Shown: positions 23,149-31,513, counted from the stretch's first letter. The stretch is DNA of 64,000 bases from Wansuia hejianensis (GCF_014337215.1 NZ_CP060635.1:757501-821500), one strand, 5' to 3'. Made by a program: numbers and translations. The notes: a model not told the origin generated them from the sequence alone.

Positions 23149-23507
23149 CGGTTGAAGAATTCTACGCCGCAGTCGGCGGCGATTATGAGGGGGTACTGGG
23201 CAGGCTGCGCAGTGAAGAGCGGCTCAGAAAGTTCGCTGTCAAATTTCTGTCTGATCCCAGCTATGAGAAATTGTGTGAAGCCCTGAAGTCAGAGAATTAT
23301 GAAGATGCGTTCCGCGCGGCTCATACGCTGAAAGGTGTTTGCCAGAATCTGGGTTTTACCAGGCTGTATGAATCCAGCAGCGTGCTGACAGAAGCCCTCC
23401 GGGACGGGGAGGGCCATTACGGGGCCGGCATGTTGGAGCAGGTGGAACGAGACTACCGGGAAATGGTAGAAGCGGTCAGAATGCTGCAGTCAGAGAATGA
23501 AAATTAA
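23145..23507 (+). CDS. Hpt (histidine phosphotransfer) domain protein
   Basis: 120 aa, a single four-helix Hpt domain. The phosphorylatable histidine lies in AAHTLKGVCQNLGF (about residue 60). It overlaps the preceding response-regulator gene by 4 bases, so it probably shuttles phosphate to or from that protein's receiver. Hpt proteins usually partner hybrid kinases; none is in the window. Confidence 0.88.
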   Translation: MTVEEFYAAVGGDYEGVLGRLRSEERLRKFAVKFLSDPSYEKLCEALKSENYEDAFRAAHTLKGVCQNLGFTRLYESSSVLTEALRDGEGHYGAGMLEQVERDYREMVEAVRMLQSENEN

Positions 23508-23536
23508 AATATAGACTATAATAAGGAGGAAGTAAG

Positions 23537-23863
23537 ATGGAGATCAGACGCGTGGAGAACATGGCCGGAGGAAAGGGCCATGTGATCATCAAGGACCTGC
23601 TGGGAGAGAAGGAATTGAATGGTAAGTGCCGTATGTATGCGGAGGTTACAGTGGAGCCGGGCTGTTCCCTGGGCTATCATGAACATCATGGGGAAAGCGA
23701 AACCTTCTATATCCTTCAGGGATTTGGAGATTTTGACGATAACGGGACAGTGCGTCAGGTGAAGCCGGGAGACGTGACCTTTACCCCCAGTGGCAGCGGC
23801 CACGCCCTGGTGAATACCGGGGTATCCAACCTGATTTTTATGGCATTAATTATCCTGGACTAA
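23537..23863 (+). CDS. Small cupin-domain protein
   Basis: 108 aa, a single cupin barrel. Motif 1 is seen as GYHEHHGESETFYILQGFG and motif 2 as PGDVTFTPSGSGHALVN, supplying the His/Glu metal ligands. Substrate unknown; such small cupins may be isomerases or sensors. AGGAGG lies upstream. It is 27 bp ahead of the OadB-like gene, suggesting one transcript, but a functional link is not established. Confidence 0.82.
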   Translation: MEIRRVENMAGGKGHVIIKDLLGEKELNGKCRMYAEVTVEPGCSLGYHEHHGESETFYILQGFGDFDDNGTVRQVKPGDVTFTPSGSGHALVNTGVSNLIFMALIILD

Positions 23864-23890
23864 AGAGAATAAATCTGGAGGAAAGAGTGT

Positions 23891-25027
23891 ATGGAGTTTC
23901 TAATTGAAGGATTTCAAAACGTCACGTGGCAGCAGGTTGTCATGTACGGGATCGGGATTCTGCTGATCTGGCTGGCGATCAAGAAGGAGTATGAGCCGGC
24001 GCTTCTGCTGCCCATGGGATTTGGCGCGATTCTTGTGAATCTGCCGCTGTCAGGTGTGATTGACCAGGTCCTGGAGGGCGTAGGGAATACCCCTGGCATC
24101 ATTCAATGGCTGTTTCATGTGGGAATAGAAGCGTCAGAAGTTTTTCCCATCCTGTTGTTTATCGGGATCGGCGCGATGATCGATTTCGGCCCCCTGCTGT
24201 CCAATCCCATCATGTTCCTGTTTGGTGCGGGCGCACAGTTCGGTATATTTGCCGCGATTGCGCTGGCATGCGTCTTTGGATTTGACCTGAAGGACGCGGC
24301 GTCCATCGGTATCATCGGTGCGGCAGACGGCCCCACCTCGATTCTGGTATCGCAGATGCTGCAATCCCGGTATGTGGGGGCGATAGCGGTGGCAGCCTAT
24401 TCCTATATGGCACTGGTGCCCATCGTGCAGCCATTTGCCATCCGGCTGGTCACCACCAAGAAGGAGCGGAGAATCCATATGGAGTATAATCCTGGTTCCG
24501 TGAGCAAGCCGATGCGGATCGCATTTCCGATCGTGGTTACAATCATCGTCGGATTTGTAGCTCCCCAGTCGGTGGCTCTGGTCGGGTTCCTGATGTTCGG
24601 AAATCTGATACGGGAATGCGGAGTGCTTCAGACTCTGTCAGATACGGCGCAGAACAACCTGGCGAACCTGATCACGCTGCTTCTGGGGATCACCATATCC
24701 TTCAGCATGAAAGCAGATCAGTTTGTAAGGGTGGATACACTGATGATTATGGCAATCGGCCTGTTTGCCTTCGTGATGGATACTATCGGAGGCGTACTGC
24801 TTGCTAAATTCCTGAATCTGTTCAGGAAGAAGAAAATCAATCCGATGGTGGGAGGAGCGGGTATTTCTGCGTTCCCCATGTCATCCCGCGTCATTCAGAA
24901 AATGGCAATGGAGGAAGACCCCACGAATATCATTCTGATGCATGCTGCAGGTGCGAATGTATCAGGACAGATCGCGTCGGTGATCGCAGGCGGAATGGTA
25001 ATTAATCTGGTCACCCAGTTCTTGTAA
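23891..25027 (+). CDS. Na+-translocating decarboxylase beta-subunit family protein (OadB-like)
   Basis: 378 aa, the size of OadB/GcdB/MmdB. These integral membrane subunits pump Na+ outward when the carboxyl group of a biotin carrier is released. Visible are the amphipathic start, about nine or more hydrophobic segments, GAADGPTSILVSQML (the conserved Asp of the Na+/carboxybiotin site), and GGAGISAFPMSSRV near the C-terminus. The alpha carboxyltransferase and biotin carrier genes are not nearby. The next gene encodes a tiny OadG-related subunit, so the pair forms a reduced version of the pump whose decarboxylase partner must lie elsewhere. Confidence 0.88.
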   Translation: MEFLIEGFQNVTWQQVVMYGIGILLIWLAIKKEYEPALLLPMGFGAILVNLPLSGVIDQVLEGVGNTPGIIQWLFHVGIEASEVFPILLFIGIGAMIDFGPLLSNPIMFLFGAGAQFGIFAAIALACVFGFDLKDAASIGIIGAADGPTSILVSQMLQSRYVGAIAVAAYSYMALVPIVQPFAIRLVTTKKERRIHMEYNPGSVSKPMRIAFPIVVTIIVGFVAPQSVALVGFLMFGNLIRECGVLQTLSDTAQNNLANLITLLLGITISFSMKADQFVRVDTLMIMAIGLFAFVMDTIGGVLLAKFLNLFRKKKINPMVGGAGISAFPMSSRVIQKMAMEEDPTNIILMHAAGANVSGQIASVIAGGMVINLVTQFL

Positions 25028-25040
25028 GGAGGGACAGGCT

Positions 25041-25160
25041 ATGAATAATGTGGCGATAGCATTTGAGATTATGGGCAAGGGGATGGGTGGTATCTTTGTC
25101 ACGATCCTGATTGTCATGGTCAGCGTTTGGATCATGTCGAAGCTCGGTAAGAGGAAATAA
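25041..25160 (+). CDS. OadG-related small membrane subunit (39 aa)
   Basis: A 40-codon ORF (ATG 25041 to TAA 25160) with AGGAGGG 7-13 bases upstream. The product is a single transmembrane helix, GMGGIFVTILIVMVSVWIM, followed by SKLGKRK, matching the membrane anchor of OadG-type gamma subunits, which hold the complex together. It lies 13 bp after the OadB-like gene. A terminator follows directly. Easily missed because of its length. Confidence 0.78.
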   Translation: MNNVAIAFEIMGKGMGGIFVTILIVMVSVWIMSKLGKRK

Positions 25161-25167
25161 TTACATG

Positions 25168-25203
25168 AAAAAAGCGGAGGACAGGTGCCCTCTGCTTTTT
25201 TAC
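25168..25203 (+). terminator. Intrinsic terminator after the OadB/OadG-like pair
   Basis: AAAAAAGCGGAGG (25168-25180) pairs with CCTCTGCTTTTTT (25189-25201) around an ACAGGTGC loop. The next gene starts 32 bp further on with no room for a separate promoter, so this may be a partial terminator or attenuator for the hydrogenase gene. Confidence 0.75.
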
Positions 25204-25234
25204 ACAATTTTATCATGAAAGAGAGGATGCAGCG

Positions 25235-26740
25235 ATGAGAAATCTGGATACTCCTTTAAAAAAGATACGGCGGGAGGTTTTTAAAGAAATTTCAAAAGTG
25301 GCCTTTACATCCACTCCTGAAAATTTCCAGGACGAGATTGAAGCCATTCCCTATCACATTGTCCAGGAGAGGGCTACTTACCGGGAAAGTATTTACCGGG
25401 AGCGGGCCGTGGCCAGCGAACGTGTGCGCCTGGCGATGGGAATGTCTCTGCGGCCAGAGAACAGGGCGGTCCATATCACAGCGGGAATGGAAGACAGCAA
25501 CATTGATGAGAAGTATTATGAGCCGCCGCTGATGCAGGTGATCCCTTCTGCCTGTGACGCCTGCGAGCCAAATAAATACATGGTCAGCAATATGTGCCGC
25601 GGCTGTGTGGCCCATCCCTGCAAGCAGGTGTGTCCGAAGGGCGCCATCAGGATACAGAAGGGCAAGTCCGTCATCGATCAGGAAAAGTGTATCCGCTGCG
25701 GTAAATGTAAGGCTGTGTGCCCCTATGATGCCATTTCGAAAATGGAGCGCCCCTGTTCCAGAGCCTGCGGGGTGAATGCGATTGGAAGCGACAACCAGGG
25801 CCGGGCGGCGATTGACCCTCAGAAATGTGTTTCCTGCGGTATGTGCATGGTGAACTGCCCCTTTGGGGCGATTTCTGACAAATCTCAGATTTTTCAGCTG
25901 TCGAAGGCTTTCCGTGAGGGAAAAACCATCATTGCTGAAGTGGCGCCTGCTTTCATCGGACAGTTCGGGCCGGAGGTATCACCGGGGAAATTGAAAGCAG
26001 CGCTGCTCAAACTGGGATTTGCAGAGGTCTACGAGGTTGCCCTGGGAGCAGATATCGGGGCAGTGGCGGAGGCGCACCATTATGCGGAAAAGGTAGTTAC
26101 CGGAGAGCTTCCGTTTCTTCTGACGTCCTGCTGCCCGTCCTGGTCTATGCTGGCTAAAAAATATTTTCCGGATCTCATCGAAAGTGTGTCACAGGAGCTG
26201 ACGCCCATGGTCGCCACGGCCCGAAGCATTAAAAAGGAGCATCCGGACGCTCAGGTGGTGTTTATAGGTCCCTGCGCGGCGAAGAAGCTGGAGGCATCCC
26301 GGACCAGCGTCCGCAGTGATGTGGATTTTGTGATTACCTTTGAAGAGCTTCTGGGGATGTTCGACGCCAGGGATATCTGTCCGTCCGGGCTGGAAGAGGA
26401 TTCTTCCTTTCACGACGCTACGGCGGCCGGGAGAGGTTATGCGGCGGCAGGAGGTGTTGCGGATGCGATCGGCGCCTGCCTGAAGGAGTATTATCCGGAG
26501 GTGGAGGTGCATATCGAGCACGCTGAAGGGCTGGCGGACTGCAAGAAAATTCTCACGCTGGCAAAGGCCGGTAAAATCAAAGGCTGTCTGATAGAGGGCA
26601 TGGGCTGTCCGGGAGGCTGTATTGGTGGAGCTGGGACAAACGCTCCCATAAAGGAAGCGCAGATGGTGTTAAAAAAATATAAAGCTGCATCCAGCAGGAA
26701 AGTGCCGGATGCGGATCTGATTGAAATACGGTTGGATTGA
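25235..26740 (+). CDS. [FeFe]-hydrogenase, monomeric / group-B-like
   Basis: 501 aa. N-terminal helical part, then a cluster of ferredoxin-type cysteine motifs (about residues 108-215: CRGC...CKQVCPKGAI, CIRCGKCKAVCPYDAI, CVSCGMCMVNCPFGAI). The H-cluster domain follows with L1 TSCCPSW (about 296), L2 GPCAAKKLE (about 345) and L3 GMGCPGGCIGG (about 456). The four H-cluster cysteines and the proton-transfer cysteine of L1 are present, but the flanks differ from the prototype (TSCCPGW, MPCxxKKxE, MACPGGC), which fits the poorly studied group B enzymes. No 2Fe-2S domain is present. Probable role is H2 turnover with ferredoxin; direction unknown. RBS is AGAGAGGATG. Confidence 0.88.
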   Translation: MRNLDTPLKKIRREVFKEISKVAFTSTPENFQDEIEAIPYHIVQERATYRESIYRERAVASERVRLAMGMSLRPENRAVHITAGMEDSNIDEKYYEPPLMQVIPSACDACEPNKYMVSNMCRGCVAHPCKQVCPKGAIRIQKGKSVIDQEKCIRCGKCKAVCPYDAISKMERPCSRACGVNAIGSDNQGRAAIDPQKCVSCGMCMVNCPFGAISDKSQIFQLSKAFREGKTIIAEVAPAFIGQFGPEVSPGKLKAALLKLGFAEVYEVALGADIGAVAEAHHYAEKVVTGELPFLLTSCCPSWSMLAKKYFPDLIESVSQELTPMVATARSIKKEHPDAQVVFIGPCAAKKLEASRTSVRSDVDFVITFEELLGMFDARDICPSGLEEDSSFHDATAAGRGYAAAGGVADAIGACLKEYYPEVEVHIEHAEGLADCKKILTLAKAGKIKGCLIEGMGCPGGCIGGAGTNAPIKEAQMVLKKYKAASSRKVPDADLIEIRLD

Positions 26741-26951
26741 GAAAATACGGTATGTATTTTGAATATTTAGATTAAAAGGAATTATTTGAAATAATACACT
26801 ATCAATTGGAAATAATTCACAAAATACAGGGAAATCCCCCGTGAGATTTTAACCATTGACGTACTATAATGCCTCGTGTTACATTATAATTGTAAAGAGT
26901 ATATGAGCGGGTTCGTGCATATCTTAAGTAACTGTAGAGCGGAGGAGTAAC

Positions 26952-28784
26952 ATGAGCAGATTGAGTATTGTTACACAAAACGAGGCACAGACCACAGTAG
27001 AAGGGTTGTACAAGGACTTAGAGCGCAGAGTAGTTGCAAGCCCGCCCGGACTATGTCCGGTCGATCTTGCAACTTCTTTTTTACGAATGTGCCACGCGCA
27101 GTCCTGTGGTAAATGCGTGCCATGCCGTATTGGTCTGGGACAGCTGGAAGAGCTGATGGAATCTGTACTTGATGGGAAGGCGGAGCTGAAGACCATTGAC
27201 GTTATTGAGAAGACGGCAGAAAGCATATTTTATTCGGCTGACTGTGCCATTGGCATAGAGGCTGCGAGGATGGTTCTGAAGGGAATCAGAGGATTCAGAG
27301 GGGATTTTATCGAGCATATTCAGAACGGCAGATGCTCCGGTTCCCAGGAACAGCCGGTGCCCTGTGTGGCGCAGTGTCCGGCAGGAGTGGATATTCCCGG
27401 ATATATTGCGCTGATCCGGGCGGGCAGGTATACAGACGCGGTGCGGCTGATCAGAAAGGACAACCCGCTGCCGGCGACCTGCGGCCTGATCTGCGAGCAT
27501 CCCTGTGAGGTGCGCTGCCGCCGTACCATGGTGGACGACCCTATTAACATCAGGGGATTGAAGCGTTTTGCGGTGGAGCATTCAGACGAGATCCTGCCTC
27601 CGAAGAAGATGCGGCCTACGGGCAAGAAGGTTACTGTCATCGGCGGAGGCCCCGGGGGCTTGAGCGCAGCCTATTATCTGGCGCTGGCCGGCCATGAGGT
27701 GACTATTTATGAACAGCGAAAGCAGCTTGGCGGAATGTTACGTTATGGTATTCCCAACTACCGTCTGCCCAGGAAGATACTGGACCGGGAGATCCAGGGG
27801 CTTCTCGACGCCGGAATAGAGGTACATACGGATGTGAGAGTAGGAGACGACATCTCAATTGCCGATATCCGTGAAGCCTGTGACGCCATGTATGTGGCCA
27901 TAGGGGCGCATGTGGACAAGAAGATAGGGATAGAAGGAGAGGACGCGGACGGCGTGCTCTCGGCGGTAGAGATGCTCCGCCACATCGGCGACGATGAAAT
28001 GCCTGATTTCACCGGCATGGACGTTGTGGTAGTCGGGGGAGGCAATGTGGCTATGGACGTGGCCCGCTCTGCGGTGCGGCTGGGAGCGAAGTCTGTCCGG
28101 ATTGCTTACCGGAGGAGAAAGGTTGATATGACCGCTCTGCCGGAAGAGGTCGAGGGCGCGATAGCAGAGGGCTGCGAAGTTGTTGATCTGCATGCCCCGT
28201 TGAGGATTGAGAAGGATGAGAACGGCAAAGTGGCCGCGCTTTGGGTGAAGCCTCAGATGGTGGGAGAGATCAGGGGCGGACGTCCGGCGCCGGTGGATTC
28301 CAGCTTGCCAGAGGTGCGCATGGAATGCGACCGTGTGCTGGTGGCCATTGGACAGGGGATAGATTCCCTGAGGTTCGGAGAATACGGAATTCCTATCAAA
28401 CGAGGGGCGATTGAGGCCTTTGACTGGAGTGGTGTGAAAGATACGGAAGGGGTGTTCGCCGGAGGAGACTGCGTGACAGGACCCGCAACCGTTATCCGCG
28501 CCATTGCAGCAGGCAAGGTAGCTGCGGCAAATATCGACGAATATCTGGGCTTCCATCACAGGATGAAAAATGATGTGGATATACCTCCTGTACGCCTGGA
28601 TGATTTTAATACCATCGGCAGGATTAATATGAAGGAACGCCCGGCCGAGGAGAGAGCCAGGGACTTTGAACTGATGGAGTGCGGAATGACGGAAGAAGAG
28701 GCCTGCCAGGAAGCGGGCCGTTGTCTGCGTTGCGATCATTTCGGATTCGGAGTATTTAGAGGAGGCAGAGTTGAGAAATGGTAA
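26952..28784 (+). CDS. NuoF-C-terminal / GltD-like FAD-NAD(P) oxidoreductase fusion
   Basis: 610 aa. Residues about 30-110 match the 4Fe-4S end of NuoF/HydB (CHAQSCGKCVPCRIG). From about 136 a GltD-like half follows: the cysteine-rich Fe-S region (CVAQCPAGVDIPGYI and CGLICEHPCEVRCRR), FAD-binding GGGPGGLSAAYYLALAG (about 230), NAD(P)-binding VVGGGNVAMDVARSA (about 361), and a C-terminal CLRCDH. It should transfer electrons between NAD(P)H and Fe-S partners. The stop overlaps the start of the complex hydrogenase by 7 bases, so the two very likely act together. NuoF's own FMN/NADH domain is absent. Confidence 0.88.
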   Translation: MSRLSIVTQNEAQTTVEGLYKDLERRVVASPPGLCPVDLATSFLRMCHAQSCGKCVPCRIGLGQLEELMESVLDGKAELKTIDVIEKTAESIFYSADCAIGIEAARMVLKGIRGFRGDFIEHIQNGRCSGSQEQPVPCVAQCPAGVDIPGYIALIRAGRYTDAVRLIRKDNPLPATCGLICEHPCEVRCRRTMVDDPINIRGLKRFAVEHSDEILPPKKMRPTGKKVTVIGGGPGGLSAAYYLALAGHEVTIYEQRKQLGGMLRYGIPNYRLPRKILDREIQGLLDAGIEVHTDVRVGDDISIADIREACDAMYVAIGAHVDKKIGIEGEDADGVLSAVEMLRHIGDDEMPDFTGMDVVVVGGGNVAMDVARSAVRLGAKSVRIAYRRRKVDMTALPEEVEGAIAEGCEVVDLHAPLRIEKDENGKVAALWVKPQMVGEIRGGRPAPVDSSLPEVRMECDRVLVAIGQGIDSLRFGEYGIPIKRGAIEAFDWSGVKDTEGVFAGGDCVTGPATVIRAIAAGKVAAANIDEYLGFHHRMKNDVDIPPVRLDDFNTIGRINMKERPAEERARDFELMECGMTEEEACQEAGRCLRCDHFGFGVFRGGRVEKW

Positions 28785-30511
28785 AATTGATGATTGATGG
28801 GAACCAGATAGAAGTGCCCGAAAACACCACCATTTTAGAAGCGGCCGCCCGAACCGGCATACGGATACCTACGCTCTGTTTTTTGAAGGATCTGAATGAA
28901 ATCGGCGCCTGCCGCGTGTGCGTGGTGGAGATAGAAGGCTATGATAAATTATTTACGGCCTGTAATAATGTAGTAAAAGAAGGTATGGTCATACATACGA
29001 ACAGCAGGAAAGTCAGGAATGTCAGGAAAACGAATGTGGAGCTGATCCTGTCACAGCACAATGTCAGCTGCGCTACCTGCGTCCGCAGCGGCAATTGTTC
29101 GCTGCAGCAGATCGCGGGGGATCTGAACATCTATGATGTGCCGATGATGAAGCAGATTCCATTTCCGAAGGGGAGCAAGGATTTCCCGCTGATCAGGAGC
29201 TATTCAAAATGTATTAAATGCATGCGCTGTATTCAGGTGTGCGACAAGATCCAGGGCTGCGGCATCTGGGACGTGGTGAATACCGGTTCCAGGACCACGG
29301 TGGATGTGGCGAAGGTCCTGCGCCTGGAGGATTCCGAATGCGCACTCTGTGGCCAGTGTATCACACACTGCCCGGTAGGAGCTCTCCGTGAGAGGGACGA
29401 TACGGAGAAGGTCTTTGAAGCGTTGGAAGATCCGGAGAAGATCGTGGTTGTCCAGATCGCTCCGGCTGTACGGACTGCCTGGGGCGAGGAGCTGGGGCTG
29501 AAACCGGAATTTGCCACAGTGAAGCGTCTGGCAGCGGCTCTGAGGCGGCTGGGCTTTGACTATATTTTTGACACAAATTTTTCAGCAGATCTCACGATCA
29601 TGGAAGAGGGAAGCGAATTCCTGGAGCGGCTGAAGCATAAGGACACAGAAAAATTCCCGATGTTCACATCCTGCTGTCCCGGCTGGGTGCGCTATGTCAA
29701 GGGGCACTATCCGGAGTTTACGGATCAGTTGTCTACGGCGAAATCTCCGCAGCAGATGTTCGGGGCGGTCGCGAAATCCTATTACGCGAAGATTCTGGGA
29801 GTTGATCCTTCGAAGATCTTTTCTGTATCCATCATGCCCTGTATCGCGAAAAAGCATGAATGTGCGATTCCCGTGATGAACGACGCGGGAGGAGGACAGG
29901 ATGTAGATGTGGCTCTTACGACCCGTGAAGTAGTCCGTATGATACGCTCTTCAACAATCGTACCGATGAGCCTGAAGGAAGAAGAGCTGGACATGCCTTT
30001 GGGCGTGGGAAGCGGAGCTGGAGTCATCTTCGGTGCGACAGGCGGTGTCATGGAGGCGGCGCTCCGAAGCGCCTATTATCTGGTAACCGGGCAGAATCCG
30101 GACCCGGATGCCTTCAGGAGCGTGCGCGGTATGGAGGGCTGGAAGGAAGCGGAATTTGACCTGGCGGGAAGCACGATTAAGGTTGCTGTCGTCAGCGGCC
30201 TCGGCAATGCCGGAAGACTGCTGAAATCCCTCAGGCAGGGCAAGGTTTCCTATGATTTTGTTGAAGTCATGGCCTGTCCCGGCGGCTGTGCGGGAGGCGG
30301 CGGACAGCCGATCCACGATGGTTATGAGATGGCGGAGGAGCGGGTAGATATCCTCTATGGGCTGGACCGCGTCAATAATCTGAGGTTCTCCCATGAGAAT
30401 CCATCCGTGATAAAATGCTACGAGGATTATCTGGGCGCTCCGCTTTCAGAAAAAGCCCACCATCTGCTCCATACTGATCATCATGCCTGGAAAATGCCTG
30501 AAGAAAAATAA
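28778..30511 (+). CDS. hydA: [FeFe]-hydrogenase catalytic subunit, NAD(P)H-linked type (group A)
   Basis: 577 aa. Modules in order: 2Fe-2S ferredoxin (CRVC near 47, C near 62), His-Cys 4Fe-4S (HNVSCATCVRSGNC, about 96-109), two 4Fe-4S clusters (CIKCMRCIQVC; CALCGQCITHC), and H-cluster with L1 TSCCPGW (about 298), L2 MPCIAKKHE (about 353), L3 MACPGGCAGGGG (about 498). A small-subunit-type C-terminus follows. All H-cluster ligands are canonical. It overlaps the NuoF/GltD fusion gene by 7 bases. HydDB group A2, the glutamate-synthase-linked class, has this type of neighbour; automatic pipelines may call it A6. Expected reaction is 2H+ with NAD(P)H and/or ferredoxin to H2, or the reverse. Confidence 0.92.
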   Translation: MVKLMIDGNQIEVPENTTILEAAARTGIRIPTLCFLKDLNEIGACRVCVVEIEGYDKLFTACNNVVKEGMVIHTNSRKVRNVRKTNVELILSQHNVSCATCVRSGNCSLQQIAGDLNIYDVPMMKQIPFPKGSKDFPLIRSYSKCIKCMRCIQVCDKIQGCGIWDVVNTGSRTTVDVAKVLRLEDSECALCGQCITHCPVGALRERDDTEKVFEALEDPEKIVVVQIAPAVRTAWGEELGLKPEFATVKRLAAALRRLGFDYIFDTNFSADLTIMEEGSEFLERLKHKDTEKFPMFTSCCPGWVRYVKGHYPEFTDQLSTAKSPQQMFGAVAKSYYAKILGVDPSKIFSVSIMPCIAKKHECAIPVMNDAGGGQDVDVALTTREVVRMIRSSTIVPMSLKEEELDMPLGVGSGAGVIFGATGGVMEAALRSAYYLVTGQNPDPDAFRSVRGMEGWKEAEFDLAGSTIKVAVVSGLGNAGRLLKSLRQGKVSYDFVEVMACPGGCAGGGGQPIHDGYEMAEERVDILYGLDRVNNLRFSHENPSVIKCYEDYLGAPLSEKAHHLLHTDHHAWKMPEEK

Positions 30512-30518
30512 AATTTTT

Positions 30519-30585
30519 GCCATCCTTTGTATAATTGATAGAATTGGTGAAATACTAAGCTAAGCAAAGGAAAGGATGGTGCAAA
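30519..30585 (+). promoter_or_regulatory. DUF378 leader: promoter -10 and an arm able to mask the ribosome binding site
   Basis: CCATCCTTT (30520-30528) is the perfect complement of AAAGGATGG (30571-30579), which contains the ribosome binding site of the DUF378 gene. TATAAT (30530-30535) sits just after the first arm. Transcripts reading through from hydA would carry both arms and could hide the site; a transcript started at this -10 would carry only the second. No good -35 is visible. Inference from pairing only. Confidence 0.35.
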
Positions 30586-30789
30586 ATGAGAGTATTAAAT
30601 TGTATTGCTTTGACAATCGTTATAATAGGGGCCATTAACTGGGGACTGGTAGGATTTTTTAACTTTAACCTGGTTGCATTTCTGTTCGGAGGAATGAGCT
30701 GGCTTTCAAGGATCATTTACGCGCTTGTAGGTATCTGCGGACTGTATCTGATCACATTTTATGGAAGGCTTGCGGATTCCAGAGATTGA
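30586..30789 (+). CDS. DUF378 small membrane protein
   Basis: 67 aa with two hydrophobic helices. The DUF378 signature is clear: GAINWGLVGFFNFNLVAFLF, followed by RIIYALVGICGLYLI. Function is unknown across the family. AAAGGATGG precedes the start by 6 bases. It is 74 bp after hydA and is closed by a strong terminator, so it may be the last gene of the hydrogenase transcript or stand alone. Confidence 0.85.
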   Translation: MRVLNCIALTIVIIGAINWGLVGFFNFNLVAFLFGGMSWLSRIIYALVGICGLYLITFYGRLADSRD

Positions 30790-30815
30790 AAAAGCTACGA
30801 AACCCGATGACTGGA

Positions 30816-30849
30816 GGCGGAAAGCGGCGATGCTGCTTTCCGCCTTTTT
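30816..30849 (+). terminator. Strong intrinsic terminator after DUF378
   Basis: GGCGGAAAGC (30816-30825) and GCTTTCCGCC (30835-30844) form a perfect 10-bp stem with a 9-base loop, then TTTTTG. Confidence 0.92.
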
Positions 30850-30938
30850 GTGATATGTCTGAAGACGTTTCTTTTGACGGATATTTATGTATTTGCGTGA
30901 TGTGCCGTAAATATCCGATTTTTTCGTGCGCATTTTAT

Positions 30939-30967
30939 TTGACAAACAAATTATTCAAGTGTAGAAT
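30939..30967 (+). promoter_or_regulatory. Promoter of ilvN-ilvC
   Basis: A perfect TTGACA (30939-30944), 17 bp, and TAGAAT (30962-30967), with start expected near 30974. The leader to ilvN is about 40 bases, too short for a T-box, so this operon is not controlled like leuA. Confidence 0.7.
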
Positions 30968-31015
30968 AAATAAGAAAAATGTTAATCGCTTATTAACAGG
31001 AAAGTTGGTTGTGAT

Positions 31016-31513
31016 ATGAAGCAGAGAATTTTATCAATTCTTGTAGATAATACTTCAGGTGTACTGAGCCGTGTAGCAGGACTGTTCAGCCGCAGGGGCT
31101 ACAATATCGACAGCCTGACGGTGGGAGTGACGGCAGACCCGATGTATTCCAGGATGACAGTGGTGGCCAGCGGGGATGACCTGGTGCTGGAACAGATTAC
31201 CCGGCAGCTGGAGAAGCTGGTGGATGTCAGAGACATCAAGGTGCTGAAGCCGGATGAAAGCGTGAACCGTGAATTGATTCTTGTGAAGGTGAAGGCGGAT
31301 GCGCAGACGAGGCAGAATGTCATATCTGTAGCGGATATTTTCCGCGCTAAGATTGTGGATGTGGGGATGGAATCCCTGATCGTAGAGCTGACAGGGGCCC
31401 AGAATAAACTGGATGCATTCCTGAACCTGCTTCAGGGCTATGAGATACTGGAGCTGGCCAGAACCGGGATCACTGGATTATCCAGGGGGAAGGATGACGT
31501 CCGCTACCTGTGA
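31016..31513 (+). CDS. ilvN: Acetolactate synthase small (regulatory) subunit
   Basis: 165 aa, the normal IlvN/IlvH length. It binds valine and activates the catalytic IlvB subunit in the first common step of branched-chain amino acid synthesis. The N-terminal ACT domain starts RILSILVDNTSGVLSRVAGL and continues FSRRGYNIDSLTVG; a second ACT-like half follows from about residue 80. AGGAAAG serves as ribosome binding site. The ilvB gene is not adjacent, which is unusual, and must lie elsewhere. ilvC follows after 77 bp on the same strand. Confidence 0.93.
   Translation: MKQRILSILVDNTSGVLSRVAGLFSRRGYNIDSLTVGVTADPMYSRMTVVASGDDLVLEQITRQLEKLVDVRDIKVLKPDESVNRELILVKVKADAQTRQNVISVADIFRAKIVDVGMESLIVELTGAQNKLDAFLNLLQGYEILELARTGITGLSRGKDDVRYL

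Noticed and set aside
26842..26890. Promoter from TTGACG (26857) and TATAAT (26885) for the hydrogenase operon
   Set aside because: The spacing of about 22 bp is too long, and the nearer TATAAT has no -35 partner; a promoter is likely in this AT-rich gap but cannot be placed.
27855..28739. 294-codon minus-strand frame inside the NuoF/GltD fusion gene
   Set aside because: Antisense to conserved FAD and NAD(P) motifs; composition is typical of a shadow frame.
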